Part shown: positions 33,345 to 44,345 of the stretch, piece after piece
Layout: every line of letters begins with the position of its first letter
How positions within the stretch are numbered: position 1 is the stretch's first letter
DNA from: Chenopodium formosanum
Taxonomy: Eukaryota > Streptophyta > Magnoliopsida > Caryophyllales > Amaranthaceae
Reading direction: 5' to 3'
NCBI GenBank assembly: GCA_024500155.1
Contig: CM044868.1
Span: 40,930,165-40,994,164, forward strand
DNA: 64,000 nt
Made by a program: the position numbers and the translations under genes
Notes under the pieces: model-generated
Seen by the model: the letters and a program-made list of their open reading frames with translations, nothing else
What the model was told of the DNA's origin: nothing
Database searches by the model: none

Positions 33345-34971
33345 TATCTGGGGCGAGACTAGGTCATTGAAAACTAGTCTACCCTTAGTCAAAATAAAAT
33401 TTATAATCTCTCAACACACCCCTACACAAAGCATAGAGTAAATCGAGGGTCGAACTACTATGAATGGGAGGTGAATGCTAAAGTCCAAGCTAAGCTATTT
33501 CGAAGCAAATGAGGTTAGGTGTGTCTATTCTACCAATCAAACAATCGAAACGAAAATCAAACTTATCAAGTACTTGGGTATGGATCCACATAAACTCGTA
33601 ATTAATTCAACTAATTGGGATTGGAGATGATTAAGTCAAGTGCTGCGAGGGAAAATCGATTAAGCAATCAAGAGAATATGGTAGGCTAATCTCCTAGAGG
33701 TCAAACTAGCGCCAACTACGAGAGACTCTAGCTAGGAAATTTGCAAACCTACTCAATCGACAAAAGCAAGTCACAAATCAATTTTTCGTATCAATGTGAA
33801 CCTACAATGCAATCTAGTATGAGAAACTTAGGTTGATCACTCCTAAATTGAACACACACATGCACTTAATCAATCAACCAATTTAATCACAACATCAACT
33901 CCATGAATTTCCCCCAATTAGCACAAATCAATTACTCACTTATGCTTCACCATTTCCCTAACAAGAAAACTACTCACTAATCATGGAAGTCATTAACAAA
34001 ACTAAACTAAGCAACAAATTCATCATCACCATATTAATAAAAAAATATACCAATTCAAAAACAATCAATCTTGAACAATTAACAAAGAACTTGAGATCAA
34101 AACAAAGATTACATTAAAGTAAAGAAATCCTTACAAACTTGCTGCAATTCTATAGAGAAAAATACTAAGAATCATCAATCTTCAATCAAGAACTTCTCTC
34201 TCTACAAACTAGAGTTTCTCTCTCTAAACATCTAACCTAATTCTATTCTAATTTCTAAAAAATTAAACTCTAATGATTCTCTAACTATCCTCCCTCTAAA
34301 AATAGAAAGAAAATATATATTTAGTAAAACTAACTAAGAGACGTTAGTTAGATCGTCCCCAAAAAAACCTATACAGGTGCGGCCAACCATAAGGGGTAGC
34401 TCAGCCGCGCAAAACTGGCTACGGAACAGGGATCTAGACCGGCGCGCCCGCGTCACCAGGCCGCGCGGCCGCGCCATGGTCGCGCGCGCCCGCGCATGGG
34501 AGCCAGGGAGCCCTCTTCCCTATCATTCCGATGCTACTCGTGCGTTCCACTTGATGCTCTTGATAAACACAGAACCTTGCAGCTTCTAAATCCATGTTTG
34601 CGGGTTCAAGACTAGAAATCATGCCCCCCACGACTTGAATGCACAGCTCAAGGTCTTTAGGAACTTGCACTTCTCCATACTTGAGCTTCAAATGGAGACC
34701 ACTAAGCATCCTAATCAATGCCAAACTCGGGAATAGGCTCGGGAAACTTGGAAAACAATCTTAACCTGAAAAATAAAGGAAAACAAGCAAATAAAAGAGA
34801 AACTAACAAAATAAACTAAGAAATGCATAAAAAAAAAGAAACCAAACTAAGAAAATGCAAACTAAAAGAAATAAAGAGTAAAATCAAGGAAAATCTAAGT
34901 AAAAGAGCTAAAGAATAGCATGAGATTCACCCTAAAGAGAACCAAATGAGTGCCATAAATGACACTCATTA
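33345..34971 (-). repeat. 5' LTR of A3 (Athila-type, ~1.63 kb)
   Basis: On the minus strand it starts TAATGAGTGTCATTTATGGC (TG mutated to TA), as A2 does with TGATGAGTGTC. It runs through a GC-rich block (34370-34500) and an AAATATATATTT box (about 34310) to the PBS. The same family is seen as fragment S3. It holds no gene; the frame at 34434-34724 is compositional. Confidence 0.75.
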
Positions 34972-35222
34972 GGTTCAATCTCTTTTAGGTTGGATTTGTA
35001 CCTTCATCCCCGAACTTCCAGTCAAGGTTTCAGACCTATTGGAGTTGACGATCTCCTGGATCGTTAAGGGGTGTAACCATCACCATGTGAACGGTTTACA
35101 AGTTCCTAAAACTTGTTGGCGACTCTATTGCTCTATCTTCCTTCCCTTTTGACCTCACCATACTTAAGTGTATGATCACAGTGGGGTTCAAATTTGGGGA
35201 AATGCTTGAAATGTTCCCTACA
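34972..35222 (+). repeat. 3'-end fragment of the X LTR
   Basis: Aligns with 6590-6835 and ends CCCTACA just before the CCCAC duplication. It is the only part of the right LTR of X that survives. Confidence 0.8.
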
Positions 35223-35647
35223 CCCACAAACATCATAAAAGACACAACCACTTGTCATATTACTTGAAGTAGAAGGAGGAGTAGAGTTAAAGGTGTACCT
35301 CTCCCCTTAATGTGGGAGGGAAGACTTGATACAATCGAAGAGGCACTCTCTAGCTTGGCCTTGATCAATGTCATCTCCTTCCCTAAGTTTGAGATTGGGG
35401 AAGACAAGTTATTGATCGCATTGAGATGATTAACCGAATAGACCGTTGAGCTAATCTTAATTGTAGGATCTCTCTCTCCTTCTTGCCAATCCATGTAGTG
35501 ACAAACTACATCTTCAATTATGTCTATAATCTTTTCCTCAGTCTTATTCATGATCGGGCCTCTGGCTCCGGCATCAAGACATGACTTCCCTTGGGGGCTC
35601 AATCCTCCATATAAAATTTGTAAGATTTGGTAAGTCGGGATTCCATC
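35223..35647 (-). pseudogene. A1 gag, middle part, on the far side of X
   Basis: On the minus strand it reads IPTYQILQILYGGLSPQGKS, then GARGPIMNKTEEKIIDIIED, SVYSVNHLNAINNLSS and the start of the zinc knuckle (YDVCG), where X interrupts it. This matches A2 gag at about 38125-38560. Its upstream end is cut sharply by the TGTAGACACCC start at 35648. Confidence 0.8.
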
Positions 35648-37357
35648 TGTAGACACCCATTTGTGTCTCCCCAAAACCAGGCCGGGTGATGAATACCTTT
35701 CACGTCAAATCATAATCGAATGAAGTGAAAGTGTGGAAAGACTAGTGTTGCGGTTAGTTTTTATTAAAATTCTCTTCATTCTTTCTGTTTTCAAAAACCT
35801 ATTTTATGAAAATATCCAATCCAATTTTGTTTGGTCCATGACAAGGGTCCAATAATAGTGGAGTTGGATTGGGCTCAAAAAGAGCTTTCCAACAATATAT
35901 TATAAGCCCAATTCCGATGAATAAAGAGGAAGTTATGGCCAGATTACTAAACTAGGTCTGGTTTGATCTTTATATGCGGCCCAATGATCTAGAGGAGAGA
36001 CAATTATAATATATCATTACTAATGCAATTACGATTGATTATAGTATGTAAGAATCTTCTAGAAGGTTCTTTTAAACCCTAATGTTATTAGCATTGATAA
36101 TTGAGTTTTATGAGTTTTATTTGGAATAAAAGAAGTGTTTAAAGTGAAATTACAATTTTACCCCTCGTACGGACTTCTACGCTTAATTTTATCAAAAAAT
36201 ATGAAAATGTGCGGAAAATCACTTGCAGCACCAAACGCCAGGCTGTTGCCTAGCGACAAGCCTGTTGCGCGGCGATTGAGGCATTTGCGGCGCCAACGTC
36301 GTGTTTTATCCTTCTTAAAACTTCGATTCTTTTTTATCATATTCCGAAATATTTTCTATAAATACTCTTGTAAATCCTTTTTAAGGCTAACTTTTAGATA
36401 ATATATCATTTGCTTAGTTTTTATTGAGAGAAACTAGAGAGAAGTTAGAGAGAAAGTAGAGATTGTAAGTCTTGGATTCGATTTGTAATTCAGCATTGCT
36501 TCTTCAATCAAGTTTGGAATTCTTCTTCATATCAATGAAAGTTTGTGAGATTTTTCCTTTAAATTTACTTTAATTGCAATTTTCTTTTATGCTTGAATGT
36601 TTAGTTTGGATTTTGATTTAGTTTTGAGAATTTGTTGATTGATTGTATTTCTTTTTGGTTTAGATTGAGATGAATATGTTTGTGATTGAATTGGTTTTGG
36701 CTTTAAATTTCACCATGATTAGTGAGTAGATTAGTTGCTAGGGAGAAGGGGAAGCATGCTTGATTTATGATTTTTGCTAGTTGATGATCATTGACTGATT
36801 GAATTGTTGCAATTAAATTGGTTGACATAGTTGTGCATGTGATTAATTAGACTAGGAGTGATCAACCTATAAGATTAATCTAGATTGCATTGCAAATTTC
36901 AATGACATGAACCCTTTATTTGAGAATTGCTTTAATTGATTGAATTTTATTGTGATTCTCCTTGTTATCCATTCATAGTGAACCCTAGGTTGGTTTATAG
37001 TAGATAACCTTTGAATTCCTTTTATTGCAACTATTGTTTGTCCCTTGCAATGTTTAAATCAATTGAGTGATCTATCAATTAGCATGATTGTTTAGCTTGA
37101 ATGTGGAACCTATATCCCTAGTGTTTAGCATATTGATTGAATTCTTTGAATTGTCTTGATTCTTGTTATCTTAGTTACAAAACTCAACCAGTGATATTCT
37201 TCGATTTAGCTTAACATTAGATTATAGCATTAGTTCCGATTCATTCCTTTGGGTTCGACCCTTGACTTACTACGTACTTGTATAAGGTTTGTTAAGTGTT
37301 TACAAATTTAGTTTGACCAAGGGAGAATAAGATGACGACCTAGTTTACCCCTTGTCA
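35648..37357 (+). repeat. 5' LTR of A2, chimeric: X-family head, Athila tail
   Basis: Bases 35648 to about 36352 match the start of the X LTR (3527 onward), including the GTCGCC-type module (36222-36302). From TTTCTATAAATACTC (about 36352) onward the sequence matches 52126-53138 of the Athila 3' LTR, to the CTTGTCA end at 37357. The switch falls in an AT-rich stretch with short shared words. A TATAAATA box lies at 36357-36364, right at the junction. Confidence 0.8.
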
Positions 37358-37360
37358 AAA

Positions 37361-37378
37361 TGGCGCTGTTGCCGAGGA
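37361..37378 (+). other. Primer-binding site of A2
   Basis: TGGCGCTGTTGCCGAGGA, three bases after the LTR end. It resembles the tRNA-Asp type site of Athila. Confidence 0.8.
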
Positions 37379-37495
37379 ATGACTTTGGTGCTTTGTTATA
37401 GTTGTTGAGTCTATTTCATTCTAAAAAAAACAAAAAGATTTTCCCCTTTAAGGCTACACTTGTAGCCATGCTACTAATCATTTTCTTTGAGTTGT

Positions 37496-39005
37496 ATGCA
37501 TAGAGCACGTGGTCATTCACTAGTACCATTTGATCCGAAGATTGAGAGGACTATTACAAGATTAAGGGTTGCTAGGCGATCTTTAAGATCTAGCATTTCA
37601 ATTGAGGAAGAATCGCAACATGAGGAACAAGCAAGAATGGGAGAGAATCCGAGAGTGGCATTGAAAGAATTGGGGATTCCCGGTGCATACAGATTTGAGA
37701 GTGGAATTACTCCACCTACAACACCGGCAAATGATTTTGAAATTAGGCCGGCTATGATCGCTTTGATAGAGAGGCGACAATTTAGTGGAGCCAAGCATGA
37801 GAGCCCACTAAATCATCTCAAGGAGTTTGAAAAATATTGCAATACTATCAAGGTGAACGGAGTTTCCCAAGAATTCATCCGCCTCAAGCTCTTTCCCTTT
37901 TCTCTCATTGGGCGTGCTTTGGAATGGCTAGACAAGGAGGTTTAGCTGAATTCTCTAACTACATGGGACGAGGTTACAAAAGAGTTTGTAACCCGTTTCT
38001 ATCCACAAAAGAAAACTGCGGAGGCAAGATCTTTGATTCAAGGCTTCAAACAAAAGCCAAGTGAGAGCCTCTATGAAGCGTGGGAGATATATAAGGAGTA
38101 TCAAACGGAGTGTCCTCACCACGAAATTAAAACCTATCAAATTATTCAAATTTTCTATGGAGGCCTAAGTCCCCAAGGCAAGTCATGCCTAGATGGAGGA
38201 CCCTGAGGTCCCATCAAGAATAGGACGGAAGAGGAAGTGGTGGACATCATTGAGGATGTTGTGAGGTACTATAGAGATTGGCAAGATGGTGAGAGAGAAT
38301 CAACTAGCAAGAGTAACTCTTCGGTGTACTCGGTTAATCATTTAAATGCAATCAACAATCTCTCCTCACAAATGGCAAACTTGGGGAAGGAAGTGACTGC
38401 AGTCAAGGAAAAATTGGAGAGTTCTTCTTCCCAAGCTCCAAGTCTTCCCTCCCAATTTAAGGGGAGAGGTACTCCTTCTAACTCTCATCCCCCTCCTTCT
38501 TCTAGTAACATGCCTAGTAGTTGTTTGTTTTGTGATGTGTGTGGTTCATATGATCATGATTCTAGTAATTTCCCTCATGCTTTTCCGGATGGTAATGATC
38601 ATTTTGATAATAATGAGAGTGAACGTGTGAACTATGTGTCAAACAATAATAATGTGCAAAGGTTTGATAACCAAAGGGGTCAATGGAATAGGAATTACAA
38701 AAACCATGGTAATTTTGACAACTATAACCAAGGTGGTGGTTATAGGAACCAAGTTTATCGAGGTAACTATAACAATCAAGATTATAGTGGCCAAAATCAA
38801 AACCAAAATTATGGTAATCAAAACCAAGGTTATGGAAATCATAATCAAGGTGGTGGTAACCATAATCAAGGTTATGGTCAAAATCGAAATAAGGGTAATT
38901 AGAACAATGAAGGGAGATGTAATTTTCAAAATAATGCTCAAAGAGGCCCTCCACCCGGATTTGCTCCAAAGACTCAAGTTGATAATTCCTATTCACAATC
39001 CTCTT
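37496..39005 (+). pseudogene. A2 gag (broken, interrupted by solo LTR S2)
   Basis: From the ATG at 37496 it reads MHRARGHSLVPFDPK, then ALKELGIPGAYRFESG, ESPLNHLKEFEKYC, FIRLKLFPFSLIGRALEW, FVTRFYPQKK and GLSPQGKSC. A zinc knuckle (CDVCGSYDHDSSNF, last Cys replaced by Phe) follows, then an Asn/Gln/Gly/Tyr-rich tail made of NQNQ and GYGNHNQ-type repeats (about 38640-38900). TAG at about 37943, TGA at about 38203 and TAG at about 38899 interrupt it. The frame is split at 39001-39005 (CTCTT) by S2 and resumes at 41494. Confidence 0.85.
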
Positions 39006-41493
39006 TGATAAGTGACTTTTATGTCAATTTTAGGGTGTTTATTGAGTCGTTTTCTGGCTTATTTTCCAATAATTTAGCCCATTTTGTCCTTTATTTCTAT
39101 TATTTGCTTTTTCTCGTCTTTTATCTTTATTTTGAGTATTTAAGTAGTTTTTAATAGTTTTTAGCTTATTTACTTAATTTATTTAATTTATCTTATATTC
39201 TATGCTTGTATTTTAAGTTTTTAATTCTTGTTTTCTAATAATTTCCCGCTTCTCTCATTTTATTTATTTTATTTTCTTTTAGTTTTTAGTTTATTTTATT
39301 TTATTTCATTTTATTTTATTTTATTTTTTATTTAGTTTTAGCTTTTTAATTTACTTTATTTGTCTTATCTTCTTTTATTTTATTTATCTTATTTTATTTT
39401 TATTTTATTTTATTTTATCCTTATTTTATTTTATTTTGTGGTAATACCCTCGTGTTTTTTGTTGTAGGTGTTCCGGGTTTCAAGTTCAAATCGTGTTCGG
39501 GGTCCGAGATTCGAGGCAAATAATGCACAATGCTCATCACCTCCTTGCTGCTGCCACCATACCAAACTAGCCCCAGCAACCCACCACAAATGCACCAGCC
39601 ACCACCAAAACACCACCAATCAACCACCACCAATCCACACCCAATTCACCACCATCACCCACCAAAACCGCAACAACCAACCCTCTGCCCCCTCACAACA
39701 ACCCAGCCTCACCTCCCATTTCACCACCAAAATCACAACCAACACCACCTATCAACCAACCACAACCGCACTAGCACTCCACTTCAATCAAGAACCACCT
39801 CCGTCAGCCACCAATCAACCACCCAAACCACCGTCCACCAACAGCTACAACAACAAACACAACACCATCAGCCACCGCATCCTCACACCACCAACAACCC
39901 AATCAATTACCCACAACAACCAATTAATCACCATTTCACATTCCCTGTTCCACCGTCACCTACCATTTCACCACCAAACCGCCAGCATTTACCACCTTTA
40001 ATTCGACCCCCGCAACACCAATTAAACCACTAGCCCTTCACCCACAATAAAACACCCAAACTCACCATCTCAAGCCTCCACCGCGGCCGCGCAGCCCTGT
40101 CAGAAAGCGCGCAATTGGAGTCCAAAATCAGAGTCGAGGCAGAAGCTTTGCGCGACCTGTGCGCGTCTTTTGTGCGGGGCGCGCAATTGTGGGTCAATCA
40201 CGAGCTTTTCACTTGATTTTAATGAAAATCGGACGACCACGATTTGATGCTAGATGATGATAGTGTTGATGAACGATGAGGATGATTGTTTGTTGTTGAT
40301 ATGGTGAATGGAAGCAGCCAAAATTCGAAAGGGAGAAGGGGAATTACGGGAGTCTGATGTTTCGTGGTTTGGGTGGGAATTTTGGAGATTTTGGGGTTTG
40401 TTTTCTTTTTTCTTTTCATTTTCTTTTATTTTATTTGATTGTAGTTTTGTTTTTTATTGGATTTTAGTTTCGTTAATTTATTTTTTTTATTTAATTTTAT
40501 TTCTTTTTAGTTTCTTTCTTTTATTTTTTTTTTATTTAACTTGTAGAGAAATTTTTTAGTTTCTTTTGGGTTATTTTCTTAAGAACTTTCAATCAACATT
40601 TTATTTTAGATAGATTAGTTTTAGTTTAGCTTTTATTTTCTCTTTCTTAGGGTTGGTTTAGGAGTAGTGTAGAGAGAGAAAGCTTGGATTTCCATGGAGT
40701 TTTTAAGAGGTTGAAGAAGCAACTTTGTTGAACTTCTTCTCATCTATTCAATGAGCATTTTCTAACTTTCTTTCATCTTTATTTCTTGCTTAATTATTAG
40801 TTTTTGCTTTTTATTTGTTGATTTGAGTAGATTATTTAGTTTATTTGTTTAATCTTGTTTTTATTCTTATTTTACCTTGTTTTCCATGTCTTTCTTCATT
40901 AGGTTAGCTTAGATTTTGTTCTAGGGAAATGGATGAAGGTTATGTTAATAAATTGAATGATTGATTGTGATTAGTATGGAATTGTTTCTTGATTATTGTG
41001 TATGGATGATGCTTTTATGGATTAGAATCTTTATAGCTAATTGATTCTATATTCTTAATTGTGCTTTCAATCAATTGTGCGAGAGTGAGTTGGTTGAGAG
41101 CCCTAATTTCTTCCATACCTTTGCTAGGCTAGTTGCACGAGAGTGAATTAGTTTAGTAGGATAATTAACATGCTTAATTGTGCGAGAGTGAGTTAAATGT
41201 GTTTATTGTTCCTAATCAAGGTCATTTTCATCTAATTGTATGATGTTATTAAATGTATTGATGTAATTGGATTCCACTTTCCCTAGTTTTAGTTATTTGT
41301 TCTTAGTTGTGTTTAGTTGAACCTCTCTCTATCTCACAAGCTTTCCTAGTAGTCTAATTAGCACAAATTGATACACTTAGTCATTTTGGGTTCGACCCTT
41401 TACTTGCCACTAACTAGTTTAGTGTAAGTTTAGGTATTATAAATGATTAATTTGGTTAGGGTTGTAGCTTAACGACCTATCTTACCCCGACCA
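39006..41493 (+). mobile_element. Solo LTR S2 (same family as S1, 2.49 kb)
   Basis: TGATAAGTGAC..CCCCGACCA with a perfect TSD CTCTT at 39001-39005 and 41494-41498. It carries the same internal landmarks as S1: a TTTTA pentamer tract (39290-39440), a CCACC-rich stretch (39560-40040), a GC-rich block (40080-40190) and an AT-rich tail. The two long Pro/Thr/His frames at 39468-40033 overlap in different frames and are compositional. Confidence 0.9.
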
Positions 41494-41498
41494 CTCTT

Positions 41499-42761
41499 CC
41501 TCTAGGACTAATTTGGAGGAAATCATTGGAAATCAAACAAATTTGTTGAGCACTTACATGGCCGTAAGTGACAAGAAACTCAATGAGGTGATGACTCATA
41601 ATAAGATGCTTGAAAACCAAATTTCTCAGCTTGCCAATGCTTTGAAAGACCATGTTAGTCCTTCTTCTTTACCTTCCCAAGGTTTAGATCTCAAGTGACC
41701 CGTGAATGCTATTGTACCAAGGAGTGGTAAGGTTCTTGAGAACAGTTTGCTTAGGAAGAGTGGAACTAAGGAGGTCTTGGTAGAGGATGAGAAAAATGGT
41801 GCATCTTTGAGTGAGGTTGTGATTGAGACACCTAGAGAGGTCGGAGTGGAGAAAGAAATTGTGAAACCCACAAATTTTCATGATACATAAGTTGGATGAA
41901 CAATTTAAAATATTTATTGACATGCTTAAGCAACTTTATCTTTCTCTACCTTTTACTGAAGTTGTTACCCAAATGCTCAACTATGCAAAATTCCTCAAAG
42001 ACATTTTGAGTGGTAGGAGAACTTGTGATGTGGTGGAGACGGTCAACATGACCGAGAATTGTAGTGCAATTATAATGAACAAGATGCCAGTGAAGTTAAA
42101 AGATCCCAAAAACTTCTCTATCCCTTGTGCCATTAAAAAGATGCAAATTGATAATGCCTTATGTGACTTAGGAGCTAGTATTAGCCTAATGCCATATTCT
42201 GTTTATCAAAGACTTGAGTTAGGGGAACTTATGCCTTCCAAAATTACCTAGCAATTGGCCGATATGACAATTAAGATTCCTAAGGGAAAGGTTGAGGATG
42301 TTCCTTTTAGAATAGAGAAGTTTGTAATTCTGGTAGATTTTGTGGTTCTTGAACTAGATGAAGATGCTACCATTCCCATTATTCTTGGAAGACCTTTTCT
42401 TCCTACCTTGGGTGCTATGATTGATGTTGAGAGTGCAAAAATTTCACTCAAGGTAGTAGATGAAGTCATTGAATTTGACTTGAATGAAAGCATGAAGTAT
42501 CTATGTTCTTCCTTAGAAAATTGCATGTTGATTGAATCTATTGAACTTGTTGTATCTTTCATGCATGAGCACTTGCTAAATTCTAATGATCCTCTTGATA
42601 ATGTCTTGTTGAACAAGGATAAGATAGGTGCTCCTATCAAGGAAGTGGCAATGTATGAGAATTTGTTAAATGGAAGCATTGAGGAAGTGGATGAGCATAT
42701 ATGCATGAATATCTATCTCAAGCCAAGAAGCTTTGCAAACCGCCACTTCAAAGGAAGGTAA
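41499..42761 (+). pseudogene. A2 gag C-terminus and aspartic protease (broken)
   Basis: Begins with the gag end (STYMAVSDKKLNEVMTHNKM), homologous to A1 at about 3020. After a TGA (41697) comes a charged linker, and after a frame change near 41880 the protease: DNALCDLGASISLMPYSVY with the catalytic Asp in D-L-G-A-S. Then follow a TAG (42250) and PIILGRPFLPTLGAMIDV. This active site is intact, unlike that of A1. Confidence 0.85.
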
Positions 42762-43877
42762 AGGTGTACCAATGGTTGAGCTCAAACCTCTTCCATCACA
42801 CCTTATATATGAATTTTTGAGACCCAACTCTACTTTCATCGTGATTGTTAGCTCTTCTTTGAGTGAGCACCATGCTCAAAGGTTATGTGATGTTGTGAGG
42901 TAGCATCAAGGTGCTTTGGGATATACCATTGATGACCTTAAAGGTATAAGCCCCGCTTTGTGTACACATCACATCACTCTTGAGGAGGGTAATCTACCAT
43001 CCATTGAGAGGCAACAAAAGCTACATCCCCAAATGGGAGAGGTAGTGAAGAAGGAGAACACCAATCTTTTAGATGCGAGAATTATATTTCGAATTTCTAA
43101 CTCTAGGTGGGTTTCTCACGTTCACGTTGTCCCAAAGAAAGGAGGTATGACCGTCGTTGAGAATGAGAAAGGTGAGCTCATTCCAACGAGGACGGTCACG
43201 GGATGGAGGATGTGTATAGACTATACACGTCTAAACAGATCCACAAAAAAGGATCACTTCCCCCTTCCTTTCATTGATCAAATTATTGAAAAACTAACAA
43301 GGCACAGTTACAATTGTTTCTTAGATTGTTATTCGGGGTTTTTCCAAATTCCTATTCATCCCGATGACCAAGATAAAACTACTTTTACTTATCCCTATGG
43401 TACCTTTTCCTATAGGAGAATGTCATTCAGCCTTTGCAATGCTCCCGCCACTTTCCAACGATGTATGATGAGTATCTTTGAAGACATGTTGGAAAAGGAG
43501 ATGGAGGTGTTTATGGATGACTTTTCTGTAGGTGGATTTTCCCTTGAGGCGTGCCTTGAAAATCTTGAAAAGTGTTTGGCAAGGTGTGAAAAAGTGAACT
43601 TGCTGTTGAATAGGGAAAAATGCCATTTCAGGGTTGAAGAAGGAATAGCACTCGGGCACAAAATTTCTCACAAGGGCATAGAGGTGGACAAGGCAAAGAT
43701 TGAGGTTATTGAAAAATTTCCACCTCCGGTCAATGTGAAGGGTGTGAGGTAATTTTTGGGCCATGTCGGGTTCTACAGAAGATTTATCAAAGAATTCTCC
43801 ATTATTGCCAAGCCCCTCAATGATCTTCTTTAAAAAGATGTCGAGTTTGGATTTGATGATAAGTGTTTGTAGGCATT
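42762..43877 (+). pseudogene. A2 reverse transcriptase (broken)
   Basis: The main frame (42916-43752) reads YTIDDLKGISPALCTHHI, SRWVSHVHVVPKKGG, GWRMCIDYTRLNRSTKKDHF, DCYSGFFQIPIH, YRRMSFSLCNAPATFQ, the active site VFMDDFSV and the thumb with NREKCHFRVEEGIALGHKIS. F-M-D-D is the usual Athila variant. A TAG (42901) upstream and TAA/TAG stops at about 43750, 43831 and 43870 break it. Bases 42762-42900 are the decayed linker from protease. Confidence 0.9.
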
Positions 43878-44345
43878 AAATAAGTTGAAGAAAGCTCTAA
43901 TCTCTACTCCTATTGTTCAAGCTCCAAGATGGGATTTACCATTTGAGTTGATGTGTGATGCAAGTGATTCGGCAATAGGAGGTGTCTTGGGTCAAAGAGT
44001 GGACAAGAAGCTTCATGCAATCTATTATATATCCAAGACTCTTGATGGAGCTCAACGGAATAACACTACAACGGAGAAGGAATTCTTGGCTATAGTTCAT
44101 GCTTTTGAGAAGTTCTGTTGTTATCTATTGGGTTCAAAAACCATATTCTTCACGGATCATGCAGCTCTCAAATATCTTTTTGCCAAGAAAGAGTCCAAGC
44201 CAAGGTTGATCTGGTGGGTTCTTGAGCTCCAAACCTTCGACATTGCGATTTGGGATAAAAGAGAAGCGGAGAATGTTGTGGCGTACCATCTTTCTCATCT
44301 AGAGATTAACAAATTCATGATGATGGTTCTCCAATTGAGGATAAG
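43878..44345 (+). pseudogene. A2 RNase H
   Basis: PFELMCDASDSAIGGVLGQ (catalytic Asp), YYISKTLDGAQRNNTTTEKE (Glu), FFTDHAALKYLF (Asp) and DIAIWDKREAENVVAYHLS (last Asp region, altered: N-V-V-A-Y-H in place of N-V-V-A-D-H). It lies directly behind RT. Only one RNase H is present, as expected for Athila. Confidence 0.85.

Larger units (their letters stand above)
7371..34971 (-). mobile_element. Athila-like retrotransposon A3, 3' truncated, split by copia C
   Basis: On the minus strand the order is 5' LTR (34971 to about 33345), PBS (33339 to 33321), leader, then gag (8494 to 7371). The copia element C is inserted in the leader. The leader on both sides of C (8521-8570 and 33248-33320) matches the A2 leader at 37361-37480 in order, which proves the two halves belong together. 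Gag stops abruptly at about 7370; protease, pol and 3' LTR are gone. The right flank, GGTTC after 34971, continues exactly as the X LTR does at 6594, so A3 had inserted into the 3' LTR of X. Confidence 0.75.
3527..35222 (+). mobile_element. LTR retrotransposon X (Tat-like by its LTR and PBS), 31.7 kb with nested insertions
   Basis: The left end TGTAGACACCC and the right end CCCTACA are flanked by the same 5 bp, CCCAC (3522-3526 and 35223-35227). The two flanks rejoin the A1 gag frame without loss (..DVCG / FYDHDSSN..), in register with the intact A2 gag. This fixes X as one insertion. Its 5' LTR (3527-6835) is followed by a PBS at 6841-6858, so X points right. Of its 3' LTR only the last ~250 bp survive (34972-35222). 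Its coding region is gone, replaced by element A3 and everything nested in A3. The lineage is inferred from LTR similarity to the right-edge element; no X protein remains to prove it. Confidence 0.75.

Noticed and set aside
38562..38996. Minus-strand His/Tyr-rich 144-residue frame
   Set aside because: Mirror of the Asn/Gln/Gly-rich gag tail.
39468..40033. Two long overlapping Pro/Thr/His/Gln frames (177 and 167 residues)
   Set aside because: They lie inside solo LTR S2, overlap in two frames and come from CCACC-rich composition. The same stretch in S1 (10550-11150) is open only in pieces.
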